This document shows, piece after piece, positions 8,765 through 18,205 of a DNA stretch of 64,000 nt. This stretch comes from Tabrizicola_A sp964393035. Lineage in GTDB: Bacteria; Pseudomonadota; Alphaproteobacteria; Rhodobacterales; Rhodobacteraceae. The stretch spans positions 346,993 through 410,992 of the forward strand of contig CAYMRX010000004.1 of the NCBI GenBank assembly GCA_964393035.1, written 5' to 3'. How positions within the stretch are numbered: position 1 is the stretch's first letter; each line of letters opens with the position of its first letter. The notes below the pieces were generated by a model that saw only the letters and a program-made list of their open reading frames with translations, was not told the origin of the DNA and made no database searches. Position numbers and translations under genes: made by a program.

Positions 8765-9586
8765 TCAAATCCCGACCGGCTCCGCATCAACGAGCGGCCA
8801 ATAGAAATCGGGTGGCAATCCGGCCTCGGCGCGCTTTTCTTCGTTGAAGGGCGGCTTCAATCCACCATGGAAGTACATCCGTACAAGATCGTGAAACGCT
8901 TCTTTCGGGTCCAGCCCGTCGCGCCCGCAAAGCCAGTTGAACCATTTGGACCCATAGGCGACATGGGAAACCTCCTCGGCATAGATGATGTCGAGGGCGG
9001 CCTTGGTGTCGTTATCGCCGACGCGGGTGAACAATTCGATCATGCCGGGGGTGACATCCAGCCCCCGCGCTTCCAGCACCATCGGCACCACGGCCAAACG
9101 GCCTTTCAGATCGGCCACCGTGTCTTCGGCGGCCTTCCACATGCCGGCATGGGCGGGCATCGCGCCATAATGGCTGCCAAGCGCCTCCAGCCGGTCACAG
9201 ATCAGGTTGAAATGCCGCGATTCCTCGTCAGCGGCCTTCACCCAGTCATCATAAAAGCCCAAGGGCATCGGATGGTCGGTGAAACGCGCAACGATATCCC
9301 AATGCAGATCAACGGCATTAAGTTCGATATGCGCAACCGCGTGCAACAGCGTCAGCCGTCCGATGGCCGATGAGGGCCTGCGGCGCGGCACATCGCGCGG
9401 CGGCAAAAGTTCGGGCTTTGCCGGGCGGGCCGGGAACAGCGGTGGTTCCGCCTGCCCGATGGGCAAAGGCTGGCCCGCCTTGCGCGCGGCAAACCATGTG
9501 GCGGCATGGGCGTGCGACAGCGCGGTTTTCGCGCGCCCATCGGCACATGTCAGCACCTCGACCGCCATTTCTGCCAGCGTTTTCAT
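8765..9586 (-). CDS. DUF455 family ferritin-like protein
   Basis: A 273-aa protein of the DUF455 group, which has a ferritin-like four-helix bundle. The ATG at 9586 is chosen over an upstream in-frame start at 9679 whose 31 extra residues are not protein-like. Candidate metal ligands typical of ferritin-like bundles are seen in HIELNAVDLHWD, DEESRHFNLI, and AEEVSHVAYG (E-x2-H pairs). The substrate and role are not established. The bcp peroxiredoxin gene lies just upstream on the same strand, a neighbourhood compatible with, but not proof of, an oxidative-stress function. Confidence 0.85.
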   Translation of the reverse strand: MKTLAEMAVEVLTCADGRAKTALSHAHAATWFAARKAGQPLPIGQAEPPLFPARPAKPELLPPRDVPRRRPSSAIGRLTLLHAVAHIELNAVDLHWDIVARFTDHPMPLGFYDDWVKAADEESRHFNLICDRLEALGSHYGAMPAHAGMWKAAEDTVADLKGRLAVVPMVLEARGLDVTPGMIELFTRVGDNDTKAALDIIYAEEVSHVAYGSKWFNWLCGRDGLDPKEAFHDLVRMYFHGGLKPPFNEEKRAEAGLPPDFYWPLVDAEPVGI

Positions 9587-9605
9587 GCCAAGCCCCCCAG
9601 CGCCC

Positions 9606-10067
9606 TTACAAAGCCCGCGCGGCGGCCAGAACCTCATCGGCGTGGCCCTTGACCGACACCTTGGGCCAAACCCGCGCAATGCGACCTGCGGCGTCGATCA
9701 AGACGGTGGTGCGCTCAATGCCCATGAAGGTTTTGCCATACATGGATTTCTCCTTCCACACGCCATAATCCTCGCAGGTCTGCCCGGCTTCGTCAGAGGC
9801 GAGAATCACTGCCAGACCGTGCTTTTTGCAGAACTTGTCATGCGCCTTGACGCTGTCTTTCGACAGGCCGACCACCGTGGTGCCGGCGGCGGCGAACTCC
9901 GCAGCGCGCGCGGAAAAATCCTGCGCCTCAAGGGTGCAGCCGGGCGTGGCATCCTTGGGATAAAAGTAGAGAACCACCTTGCCCGGTCGCAAGGCGGCAA
10001 GGCTGATGCTGCCGCCGCCATCGCGCGGCAGGGTGAAATCGGGCGCCATTTGGCCGGGTTCGATCAT
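9606..10067 (-). CDS. bcp: Thiol peroxidase, BCP/PrxQ-type peroxiredoxin
   Basis: A 153-aa peroxiredoxin that reduces hydrogen peroxide and organic hydroperoxides with thioredoxin. The peroxidatic Cys44 is in the motif DATPGCTLEAQDF with the supporting Thr and Pro. The resolving cysteine found five residues later in E. coli BCP is replaced by Gln49. Other cysteines are Cys80 and Cys98, either of which could resolve the sulfenic acid; otherwise the enzyme would be a 1-Cys type. It is the upstream partner of the DUF455 gene. Confidence 0.93.
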   Translation of the reverse strand: MIEPGQMAPDFTLPRDGGGSISLAALRPGKVVLYFYPKDATPGCTLEAQDFSARAAEFAAAGTTVVGLSKDSVKAHDKFCKKHGLAVILASDEAGQTCEDYGVWKEKSMYGKTFMGIERTTVLIDAAGRIARVWPKVSVKGHADEVLAAARAL

Positions 10068-10167
10068 GGGCGGCTCCTTGCCTTTGGGGTCAATGCCCTG
10101 TGCGATCTAGTTGCCTTTCGTCAAAGATAAAGGCAAGCCCGACGCAAGACAGCGGCGAAAGGGCAGC

Positions 10168-13100
10168 ATGGCGGACGGCGCGACAGAAAAGGGCACCGGG
10201 ACAGGCAGGGATGAAACGGCAGAGGCTGCCGATTTCGTGCTGGACCCGGCGCTGCCTGCGGCCACGCATTGGGGTCTGCGATCCGGTTTGCGCTGGCGGC
10301 TGATCTTTGTCGTGGCGGTGCTGGGTCTGATCCTGAGTGGCTATGGCCTGATCGGCCGGGCCATTCCGCTGCCGGTCTGGATGGTGGCCGAGGTGGAAAC
10401 CCGGCTGAACCGGGCCTTGGCCGATGGCCTGCCGGGGGGGGCGGTGGCGCTTGGCGCGGTCGATCTGACGCTGGATGCCGATTACGTGCCGCGCCTGCGG
10501 CTGGAGGATGTGCGCCTGCTGCAAGCCGAGGGCGCGGCTTTGCTGACCCTGCCCGAGGTGCGACTGGCGCTGCAAGGGGCGGCGCTCTTGCGCGGCGAGG
10601 CGCGGGTGGCCTCGGTTCGGCTGACCGGTGCGCGCATCGCGATGACGCGCGACAAGGATGGCCGGTTTGACATCTCGCTGGGCGATGGCGGGTTTTCGCC
10701 GCAGATCAATGGCATTGGCGATCTTTTCGATCTGGCCGATACCGCGCTGGCCAATCCCGCATTGGCCGGGCTGAGGCGGATCGAGGCCGAGGCGCTGACG
10801 CTGCGGCTGAGCGACAGGCGCTCGGGCCGGGTGTTTGAACTGGGCGATGGCCGTTTGACGATCGAGAACCAGCCCGAGGCCTTGGCGGCGGAGCTTGCGG
10901 TGTCGGTGCAGGCGCGCGATGGCTTGCCGGGGCGGGCGCTTTTGCAACTGGTGTCGGAAAAGGCCGCCTCAAAGGCGCGGCTCTCGGTCGAGTTCAAGGA
11001 TATTGCCGCCGCCGATCTGGCGGCGCAGGCCCCGGTTCTGGCCCCTTTGGCCAGTCTGGAGGCGGCGATTTCGGGGCGGTTGGCGGTCGGGCTGGCCACC
11101 GAGGGCGTCGAGGCGCTGGAGGGCAATCTGGAAATTGGCAAGGGCGCGCTCAGGCCCACCGAGGCGGCGCAACCGGTGGTCTTTGACCGGGCCAGTCTGG
11201 CCATGGCCTATCAACCCGACAGCGGCGCATTGCGCCTGACCCGGTTTGAGGTGGAAAGCCCGACCCTGCGGGCCTCGTCCACCGGTCAGGCCTGGTTGAT
11301 CGGGGCGGATGGCGCCCGGATCAAGGGGCCGCTGACCGGGGATTTGCCCGATGCCTTCCTGTCGCAGATCAGCTTTGACGATGTGCGCGTTGACCCCGAG
11401 GGGGTCTTCGAGGCGCCGGTGCATTTTAGCAGCGGTGCCTTGGATGCCCGGTTGCGGCTGGATCCGTTTCAGGTGGAAATCGGCCAGTTGTCTTTGGCCG
11501 AGGAAGACCGGCGGCTGGTGCTGAAGGGCCGGATCGGCGCGGATGCCAAGGGCTGGACGACCGCGCTTGACCTGACGCTGAATGAAATCGCCCATGACAA
11601 GCTGATCGCGCTTTGGCCCAAAAAGCTGCTGGCCAAGACCCGTGACTGGATCGGCAAGAACATTCTGGAAGGCAACCTGCACGACATCCGCGCCGCGCTG
11701 CGCGCCGCCCCCGGTGCCGAGCCGCGCCTGCATCTGTCTTACAGCTTCGACAAGGCCGATGTGCGCTTTCTGGCCAGCTTGCCCCCCATCGAGGGCGGCA
11801 AGGGCTATAGCACGATCGAGGGCCTGACCTATACCATGGTGATGACCGAGGGGCAGGTGACGGCCCCCGAAGGCGGCAAGATCGACATGGCGGGATCGGT
11901 CTTTGCGGTGCCGGATGTGACCCAAAAACCGGCCCGCGCCGATATCCGCCTGTCCACCCGCTCCAGCCTGACGGCCACGCTGTCGCTGCTGAACCTGCCG
12001 CCGTTCAATTTCATGACCAAGGCCGACCGCCCGGTGGATCTGGGCGAGGGCCGGGCCGAGGTGGAAACCCGGTTGAGCCTGCCTTTGCAAAAGAAGGTGG
12101 CGCTCGGGGATGTCAGCTATGAGGTGAAGGGCAGGGTGCTGGAGTTCAGCTCTGACAAGCTGGTGGCGGGCCGCCGCATCACCGCCCCGCTGCTGGAGGT
12201 GACGGCGACACCGAAAGGGCTGGAAATCAGCGGCAAGGGCAATCTGGGAGAGGTGCCTTTTGATGTGACCTTCGCCCAAGGTTTTGCCCCCGACCAAAAG
12301 GGGCGCTCCACCCTGCGCGGTGAACTGGTGTTGTCACAGGCGGTGACCGAAGAATTCGGGCTTGGTTTGCCGGCGGGCATGGTGTCGGGCCAAGGGCGGG
12401 CCAAGGTCGAGATCGACCTGAAAAAGGGCGCGCCGGGCGAATTGCGCCTGACTTCGGATTTGCAGGGTATCGGGCTGACCTTGCCCGAAATCGGCTGGGC
12501 CAAGGACCGCGAGGCCAAGGGGCGGCTTGAGGCCGATGTGACTTTGGGCGCGCTGCCTGCGGTGCATCGGCTGGAATTGGAAACGGCGGGCCTGACGGCG
12601 GCGGGCAAGGTCACCTTGCACAAGGGCGGCGGGCTTGATCTGGCGCGGTTTGACCGGGTGGTGCTGGGCGACTGGCTGAATGGCGCGGTGGAATTCCGCG
12701 GGCGCGGGGCGGGCAAACCCGTGGGCATTGCGGTGACCGAAGGCAGCGTGGACATCCGCAAGATGCCAGGTGCCGAAAAACGCAAACCCGGCAAGAGCGG
12801 GCAGGGCAGTGGTCCCTTGTCCCTGGCGCTGGACCGCTTGAGTGTGAGCGAGACCATTGCGCTGACCGATTTCCGGGGCGATTTCAGCCTGCTCGGTGGC
12901 TTCAGCGGGGATTTTACCGCCGCCATGAATGGCGGGCCTGCGGTCAGCGGCACGGTGGTGCCAGCCCCGCATGGCACGGCGGTGCGGCTGCGGTCGCAAG
13001 ATGCGGGCGCGGTGGTGGCCTCGGCCGGGATTTTTGCCGCGGCGCGCGGCGGGGAGATGGACCTGACGCTGACCCCGCGCGAAACCAAAGGCCATTATGA

Positions 13101-13575
13101 TGGCCATCTCAGCATCGCCAATGTGCGGGTGCGCAATGCGAATGTGCTGGCCGAACTTCTGAACGCGGTCTCTGTCGTCGGGCTGCTCGAACAGCTTTAC
13201 GGGCAAGGTCTGGTGTTCAACACGGTCGAGGGCGAGTTTCTTCTGACGCCGAAGCTGGTCGATCTGCGGCGCGGTTCGGCCACCGGGGCCAGCCTTGGGG
13301 TTTCGATGGCGGGGGTCTATACCACGGGCAGCGGCCGACTGGCGATGCAGGGCGTGATCTCGCCGGTCTATCTGCTGAACGGCGTCGGCGCGATCCTGAC
13401 CAAGCGTGGCGAGGGGGTCTTTGGCTTCAACTATACGCTGGAAGGCACGGCAGGCGACCCCGAGGTTGCCGTCAACCCGCTGTCGATCCTGACGCCGGGC
13501 ATGCTCCGCGAGATGTTCCGCGGCGGCACCACGGGCAGCGGGACGCCCCCCCAGCCAAAACAGGGCAAGAACTGA
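10168..13575 (+). CDS. Large AsmA/YhdP-like envelope protein (DUF3971 region)
   Basis: A 1135-aa protein with one N-terminal membrane anchor (LIFVVAVLGLILSGYGLIG, about residues 47-65) and a very long beta-rich periplasmic region. The ATG at 10168 with a weak GGGC upstream is preferred to the TTG at 10111. The repeated short beta pattern and the C-terminal AsmA-like segment (VEGEFLLTPKLVDLRRGSATG... then GEGVFGFNYTLEGTAGDPEVAVNPLSILTPG) match the YhdP/TamB/AsmA superfamily, whose members form hydrophobic-groove bridges thought to carry phospholipids to the outer membrane. It is followed after 2 bp by queA and is probably in one transcript with it. Confidence 0.88.
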   Translation: MADGATEKGTGTGRDETAEAADFVLDPALPAATHWGLRSGLRWRLIFVVAVLGLILSGYGLIGRAIPLPVWMVAEVETRLNRALADGLPGGAVALGAVDLTLDADYVPRLRLEDVRLLQAEGAALLTLPEVRLALQGAALLRGEARVASVRLTGARIAMTRDKDGRFDISLGDGGFSPQINGIGDLFDLADTALANPALAGLRRIEAEALTLRLSDRRSGRVFELGDGRLTIENQPEALAAELAVSVQARDGLPGRALLQLVSEKAASKARLSVEFKDIAAADLAAQAPVLAPLASLEAAISGRLAVGLATEGVEALEGNLEIGKGALRPTEAAQPVVFDRASLAMAYQPDSGALRLTRFEVESPTLRASSTGQAWLIGADGARIKGPLTGDLPDAFLSQISFDDVRVDPEGVFEAPVHFSSGALDARLRLDPFQVEIGQLSLAEEDRRLVLKGRIGADAKGWTTALDLTLNEIAHDKLIALWPKKLLAKTRDWIGKNILEGNLHDIRAALRAAPGAEPRLHLSYSFDKADVRFLASLPPIEGGKGYSTIEGLTYTMVMTEGQVTAPEGGKIDMAGSVFAVPDVTQKPARADIRLSTRSSLTATLSLLNLPPFNFMTKADRPVDLGEGRAEVETRLSLPLQKKVALGDVSYEVKGRVLEFSSDKLVAGRRITAPLLEVTATPKGLEISGKGNLGEVPFDVTFAQGFAPDQKGRSTLRGELVLSQAVTEEFGLGLPAGMVSGQGRAKVEIDLKKGAPGELRLTSDLQGIGLTLPEIGWAKDREAKGRLEADVTLGALPAVHRLELETAGLTAAGKVTLHKGGGLDLARFDRVVLGDWLNGAVEFRGRGAGKPVGIAVTEGSVDIRKMPGAEKRKPGKSGQGSGPLSLALDRLSVSETIALTDFRGDFSLLGGFSGDFTAAMNGGPAVSGTVVPAPHGTAVRLRSQDAGAVVASAGIFAAARGGEMDLTLTPRETKGHYDGHLSIANVRVRNANVLAELLNAVSVVGLLEQLYGQGLVFNTVEGEFLLTPKLVDLRRGSATGASLGVSMAGVYTTGSGRLAMQGVISPVYLLNGVGAILTKRGEGVFGFNYTLEGTAGDPEVAVNPLSILTPGMLREMFRGGTTGSGTPPQPKQGKN

Positions 13576-13577
13576 GC

Positions 13578-14609
13578 ATGCAGCTTTCTGACTTCGACTT
13601 TCACCTGCCCGAGGCGTTGATCGCCACGCGGCCCGCCAAACCCCGCAGCGCCGCACGGCTTTTGCTGGCCGAAGGCGACGGGATCCGCGACCTTCAGGTG
13701 TCGGATCTGGTGCAGATTTTCCAGCCCGGTGATCTGTTGGTGTTGAACAACACCCGCGTCATCCCGGCGCGGCTTTTTGGCACGCGCCAACGCGGTGAAG
13801 CGGTGGCCAAGGTCGAGGTCACCTTGCTGGAACCAAGTGCGGGGGGCTGGCGGGCGCTGGCCAAACCCTTGCGCAAGGTGCAGCCTGGCGAGGAGATCGT
13901 GTTTTCGCCCGCCCTTTCGGCCCGCGTGGTGGCGAAATCCGAAACCGATCTGGAACTGGCCTTCAACTGCACCGGCGCGGATTTTGACGCGGCATTGAAC
14001 GCGGCGGGCCTGATGCCGCTGCCACCCTATATCGCCGCAAAACGCCCGGCCGATGCCGCGGACCGCGATGATTATCAAACCGTCTTTGCCCGCCATGCGG
14101 GCGCCGTGGCCGCGCCGACCGCCTCGTTGCATTTCGATGCCGAATTGTTGGCGGCCCTGCACGAGAGGGGCGTCGAGTTTGTCGAGGTGACCTTGCATGT
14201 CGGCGCTGGCACCTTTCTGCCGGTGAAGGTCGAGGACGTCACCACCCACCGCATGCATGCCGAATGGGGCGAGGTGACGCCTGCCGCCGCCGCGCGGATC
14301 AATGCCGCCAAGGCCGAAGGCCGTCGGGTGATCCCTGTCGGCACCACCGCGCTGCGGCTGGTTGAAAGTGCGGCCGCCGAAGGGCAGGTGGCGCCCTGGA
14401 CCGGCACCACCGATATCTTCATCTATCCCGGCTACCAGTTCCGGGTGGCCGATGCGCTGATGACCAATTTCCACCTGCCGAAATCGACGCTGATGATGCT
14501 GGTCGCGGCCTTGATGGGCAAAACCCGGATTGACCGGATCTATGCCCATGCCATCGCGCAAGGCTATCGGTTCTTTTCCTATGGCGATGCGAGTTTGCTG
14601 ATCCCGTAA
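13578..14609 (+). CDS. queA: S-adenosylmethionine:tRNA ribosyltransferase-isomerase
   Basis: QueA transfers and isomerises the ribosyl moiety of SAM onto preQ1 in tRNA (position 34), making epoxyqueuosine. The 343-aa length and the full set of family signatures are seen: LSDFDFHLPEALIA at the N-terminus, LLVLNNTRVIPARL, the LHVGAGTFLPV loop and the TNFHLPKSTLMMLV region near the C-terminus. The start lies 2 bp after the stop of the AsmA-like gene. A GC-rich hairpin follows 30 bp after its stop. Confidence 0.96.
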   Translation: MQLSDFDFHLPEALIATRPAKPRSAARLLLAEGDGIRDLQVSDLVQIFQPGDLLVLNNTRVIPARLFGTRQRGEAVAKVEVTLLEPSAGGWRALAKPLRKVQPGEEIVFSPALSARVVAKSETDLELAFNCTGADFDAALNAAGLMPLPPYIAAKRPADAADRDDYQTVFARHAGAVAAPTASLHFDAELLAALHERGVEFVEVTLHVGAGTFLPVKVEDVTTHRMHAEWGEVTPAAAARINAAKAEGRRVIPVGTTALRLVESAAAEGQVAPWTGTTDIFIYPGYQFRVADALMTNFHLPKSTLMMLVAALMGKTRIDRIYAHAIAQGYRFFSYGDASLLIP

Positions 14610-14637
14610 GACCCTGCCCGGGCGCCCATTCCCGACC

Positions 14638-14660
14638 CCGGAGGGTTTCCCACCCTCCGG
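14638..14660. terminator. GC-rich hairpin after queA
   Basis: CCGGAGGG (14638-14645) and CCCTCCGG (14653-14660) form a perfect 8-bp stem with a 7-base loop. No clear T run follows. A GGGGAGTATTTCC motif lies directly after it. It may be a terminator or a member of a palindromic intergenic repeat family. Confidence 0.45.
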
Positions 14661-14781
14661 TCCTCCCGGGGAGTATTTCCAAAGGCGCAAACCCTTGGCG
14701 CAGGGACAGGTTGGCGGGGCTGGTGGCGGCCCCCGCATCTGTGCCAAGATACAGACGAGGCTGGCCCGACCGGAGATCCCA

Positions 14782-16008
14782 ATGCTTTCAGTGATGCGCA
14801 ACTCATGGGCCCTGCTTTTGGGCATGATGCTGTTGATGTTGGGCAACGGGATTCAGGGCACCCTTCTGGGGATCCGTGGCAAGATCGAGGGCTTTTCCAC
14901 CCAGGAAATGTCTTATGTGATGGCGGCCTATTCGGTGGGCTTTCTTCTGGGGTCCCGTTTTGCGCCGCAGATGATCCAGCGGGTGGGCCATGTGCGGGTC
15001 TTTTCGGCTCTTGGGTCACTGATTGCCGCCGGGATGATCCTGTTTCCGGTGGCGCCGGACTGGATGGCCTGGGCCGTGATGCGGGTCTTGCTGGGGTTTT
15101 CCTTTGCCGGCGTGTTCATCAGCGCCGAAAGCTGGCTCAACGCCTCGTCGTCGAACGAGACGAGGGGGCAGGCGCTTTCGGCCTATATGATTGTCAGCAT
15201 GATCGGCGTCATCGCCTCGCAGGTCTTGATGAACCTGCGCGATCCGAGCGGCTTCGATCTGTTCATCTTCGCCTCGATTTTTGTGTCGCTGGCCTTCACG
15301 CCGATCCTGCTCTCGGCGGCGCGCGCGCCTGCGTTTCAGGAAATCAAGCCGATGCCGATCTTGCAGCTTTACCGCACATCGCCTTTGGGCTGCACCGGGT
15401 TGTTCCTGCTGGGCGCGTTGTTTTCAACGCTGTTCGGCATGGCTTCGGTCTGGGGATCGGAGGTTGGGCTTTCGGTCAGGAACATCTCGATCTTCATCGC
15501 CTCGATCTATGTGGGCGGGCTGGTGCTGCAATATCCGGTCGGCTGGGCCTCGGACCGCTGGGATCGCCGCGAGATGATCCTGTGGATGTCGCTGGCCGGG
15601 GCGGTGGCGACCGGCGGCGGGTTGATTTTCACCTGGAATATGGCTGTCCTGAGCGTCTTGGGCTTTTGGGCAGGCGGCATTGCCAACCCGCTTTATTCGC
15701 TTCTGGTCGCCTATGTGAACGACTATCTCAATGAAAGCGAGATGGCCGGGGCTTCGGCGGGGCTGTTGTTCATCTACGGGCTTGGTTCCATTGGCGGGCC
15801 GATGGGGACGGGTTGGCTGATGGGGGTGGTGGGGCCATCAGGCTTTTTCCTGTTCATCGCCACGATGTTTCTGGCGATTGCCGTTTACGCCACCTGGCGG
15901 ATGACGCGCGGACGCAGACGGCTGTTCCGCCGCCGCCTGCGCACGCTTGCCCCCTTCTCCAGCCCCGTCGCGGTTGAGGCCAGCATCGGGCGCGACAGCG
16001 ACATCTAG
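14782..16008 (+). CDS. MFS transporter
   Basis: A 408-aa major facilitator superfamily protein with about 12 hydrophobic segments. The ATG at 14782 begins just before the first helix; the upstream in-frame start at 14695 adds a non-hydrophobic leader. The loop between helices 2 and 3 (GSRFAPQMIQRVGHVRVF) fits the family's Gly/Arg-rich motif A, and the family-typical WASDRWDRREMI occurs in the middle, between the halves. The overall pattern resembles the YcaD-like group. The substrate is unknown. The C-terminal tail is very basic (RGRRRLFRRRLR) and cytoplasmic. Confidence 0.9.
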   Translation: MLSVMRNSWALLLGMMLLMLGNGIQGTLLGIRGKIEGFSTQEMSYVMAAYSVGFLLGSRFAPQMIQRVGHVRVFSALGSLIAAGMILFPVAPDWMAWAVMRVLLGFSFAGVFISAESWLNASSSNETRGQALSAYMIVSMIGVIASQVLMNLRDPSGFDLFIFASIFVSLAFTPILLSAARAPAFQEIKPMPILQLYRTSPLGCTGLFLLGALFSTLFGMASVWGSEVGLSVRNISIFIASIYVGGLVLQYPVGWASDRWDRREMILWMSLAGAVATGGGLIFTWNMAVLSVLGFWAGGIANPLYSLLVAYVNDYLNESEMAGASAGLLFIYGLGSIGGPMGTGWLMGVVGPSGFFLFIATMFLAIAVYATWRMTRGRRRLFRRRLRTLAPFSSPVAVEASIGRDSDI

Positions 16009-16068
16009 CTTTTCCGCTGGCATTGCCCGGCTGAACCTGCCAGCTTTTGTCGAAACAGGGGGGCAGGC

Positions 16069-16656
16069 ATGTCTGATCCGATCGAGGTTCTGGATTTCTG
16101 GTTGGGCGAGGTTGGCCCCGCGGGTTGGTATGCCGGGGGCGAGGTGCTGGATCTGGAATGCCGGATGCACTTTGGCGATCTGTGGCAGGCGGCCCATGAC
16201 GGCGGGCTGGAGCATTGGGTCGATGGTCCGGCGGGCACCTTGGCCTATCTGGTGATCTGCGATCAATTGGCCCGCAACATGTATCGCGGCACCGCCAAAG
16301 CTTTTGCCACCGATGGCAGGGCCTTGGCTGCGGCGCGGATTGCGGTTGCGGAAGGCTGGGATCTGGCCGCGCCGGAACCCGAGCGGCAGTTTTTCTACAT
16401 GCCCTTTGAACATTCGGAAAACCCCGAAGATCAGGCGCTTGCGGTGCAGTTGTTGACCGAGCGGCTGTCCTCTGATCCCGAGATGGCCCTGCATGCCCGT
16501 GCGCATCAGGCCATCATTGCCCGCTTTGGCCGCTTTCCCTTCCGCAATGCGGCTTTGGGGCGGGCCTCGACGCCGGAGGAGGCGATGTTTCTGGTGGAAG
16601 GTGGCTATATGGCCGAGGTCAATCGGCTGCGCGCCAGCCATGCAGCCAGCGCATAG
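16069..16656 (+). CDS. DUF924 family protein
   Basis: A 195-aa soluble protein that matches DUF924, an all-helical TPR-like family of unknown role. Typical signatures are IEVLDFWLGEVGPAGWYAGG at the N-terminus, LVICDQLARNMYRGTAKAFA in the middle and FFYMPFEHSENPEDQALAVQL in the second half. The start ATG at 16069 has a GGGGGG ribosome-binding site. No functional partner is evident: the upstream MFS gene and downstream lpdA are on the same strand but well spaced. Confidence 0.88.
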   Translation: MSDPIEVLDFWLGEVGPAGWYAGGEVLDLECRMHFGDLWQAAHDGGLEHWVDGPAGTLAYLVICDQLARNMYRGTAKAFATDGRALAAARIAVAEGWDLAAPEPERQFFYMPFEHSENPEDQALAVQLLTERLSSDPEMALHARAHQAIIARFGRFPFRNAALGRASTPEEAMFLVEGGYMAEVNRLRASHAASA

Positions 16657-16732
16657 AGGGCGGGCGTCAAGAATGTTGCTCGGTTAAATTGGATAGTTTA
16701 ATGGCAAACTACTTTTTCTGAGGGAGGGAAAG

Positions 16733-18130
16733 ATGGCGGGCCAAAACTTTGATGTGGTGGTGATCGGGGCAGGACCGGGGGGCTATGTGGCCGCCATTCG
16801 GGCCGCGCAACTGGGCCAGAAAGTCGCCATTGTGGAGCGCGAGAATCTGGGCGGCATCTGCCTGAACTGGGGCTGCATCCCGACCAAGGCGCTTCTGCGC
16901 TCGGCCGAGGTGTTCCACCTGATGCACCGCGCCAAGGAATTCGGCCTGAAGGTGGAAGGCGCCTCCTATGACCTTGACGCCGTGGTGGCCCGCTCGCGCG
17001 GGGTGGCCAAACAGCTTTCGGGCGGCATTGGCCATCTGATGAAGAAGAACAAGGTGACCGTCTTCATGGGCGCCGCAACCCTGCCCAAACCGGGGGTTGT
17101 CTCGGTGAAAACCGACATGGGCGTTGAGGAATTGACCGCCAAGGCGATCATTCTGGCCACCGGGGCGCGGGCGCGCGAATTGCCGGGGCTGGAGGCGGAT
17201 GGCGATCTTGTCTGGACCTATCGCCATGCCCTGCAACCCAAGCGCATGCCGAAAAAGCTGCTGGTCATCGGATCTGGCGCCATTGGAATTGAATTTGCAA
17301 GCTTCTTCAACACTTTGGGCGCCGATGTTACGGTTTGCGAGGTGATGGACCGCGTGCTGCCGGTGGAAGATGCCGAGGTCAGCGCATTCGCCAAGAAAGC
17401 CTTTGTGAAACAGGGCATGAAGATCTTGGAAAAGACCACCGTCAAGAAACTGGACCGCAAGCCAGGGGTGGGTGTCACTGCGCATCTGGAAGATGCAAAA
17501 GGCACGGTAACCGCTGAATTTGACACGGTTATCTCGGCTGTTGGCATTGTCGGCAACGTGGAAAACCTCGGGCTTGAGGCGCTTGGCGTCAAGATCGACC
17601 GCACCCATGTGGTCACGGATGAATTCTGCCGCACCGGGGTTCCGGGGCTTTATGCCATTGGCGACATCGCCGGCGCACCGTGGCTGGCGCATAAGGCGAG
17701 CCATGAGGGCGTGATGGTGGCCGAGCTGATCGCGGGCGGGCATCCGCATCCGATCAAGCCCGGCTCGATCGCCGGTTGCACCTATTGCCATCCGCAGGTC
17801 GCCTCGGTCGGCATGACGGAGACCCGCGCCAAAGAGGCGGGGCATGAGGTGAAGGTGGGCCGTTTCCCCTTTATCGGCAATGGCAAGGCGATTGCGCTTG
17901 GCGAGGCCGAGGGCTTCATCAAGACGGTATTTGACGCCAAGACCGGGGAATTGTTGGGCGCGCATATGATCGGCGCCGAGGTGACGGAGTTGATCCAAGG
18001 CTATGTCATCGGCCGTTCGCTGGAGACGACCGAGGAAGACCTGATGAACACCGTCTTCCCGCATCCGACCCTTTCGGAAATGATGCACGAGGCGGTGCTG
18101 GACGCCTATGGCCGGGCCTTGCATATCTGA
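16733..18130 (+). CDS. lpdA: Dihydrolipoyl dehydrogenase (E3)
   Basis: A 465-aa FAD flavoprotein that reoxidises lipoyl groups of 2-oxo acid dehydrogenase or glycine cleavage complexes with NAD+. The FAD-binding GAGPGG is at 13-18, the redox disulfide is Cys43/Cys48 (GGICLNWGCIPTK), the NAD-binding GSGAIGIEFAS is mid-protein and the catalytic His444-Glu449 pair lies in FPHPTLSEMM. A strong GAGGGAGGG site precedes the ATG. No E1 or E2 gene is adjacent, so this is a stand-alone lpd, and which complex it serves cannot be told from context. Confidence 0.95.
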   Translation: MAGQNFDVVVIGAGPGGYVAAIRAAQLGQKVAIVERENLGGICLNWGCIPTKALLRSAEVFHLMHRAKEFGLKVEGASYDLDAVVARSRGVAKQLSGGIGHLMKKNKVTVFMGAATLPKPGVVSVKTDMGVEELTAKAIILATGARARELPGLEADGDLVWTYRHALQPKRMPKKLLVIGSGAIGIEFASFFNTLGADVTVCEVMDRVLPVEDAEVSAFAKKAFVKQGMKILEKTTVKKLDRKPGVGVTAHLEDAKGTVTAEFDTVISAVGIVGNVENLGLEALGVKIDRTHVVTDEFCRTGVPGLYAIGDIAGAPWLAHKASHEGVMVAELIAGGHPHPIKPGSIAGCTYCHPQVASVGMTETRAKEAGHEVKVGRFPFIGNGKAIALGEAEGFIKTVFDAKTGELLGAHMIGAEVTELIQGYVIGRSLETTEEDLMNTVFPHPTLSEMMHEAVLDAYGRALHI

Positions 18131-18158
18131 GCGCGATAGATATCTCTGCAAGAAATCA

Positions 18159-18177
18159 GGGGGGCTGACGGCCCCCC
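18159..18177 (+). terminator. Probable terminator of lpdA
   Basis: GGGGGGC (18159-18165) and GCCCCCC (18171-18177) form a 7-bp stem with a 5-base loop, followed by GTTGC. It lies 29 bp after the lpdA stop; the T run is poor. Confidence 0.5.
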
Positions 18178-18205
18178 GTTGCATTTCTGGCCAAAGGAAT
18201 CCGCC

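Noticed and set aside
10969..12297. 442-codon minus-strand frame inside the AsmA-like gene
   Set aside because: Antisense shadow; the plus strand has a continuous membrane-anchored protein.
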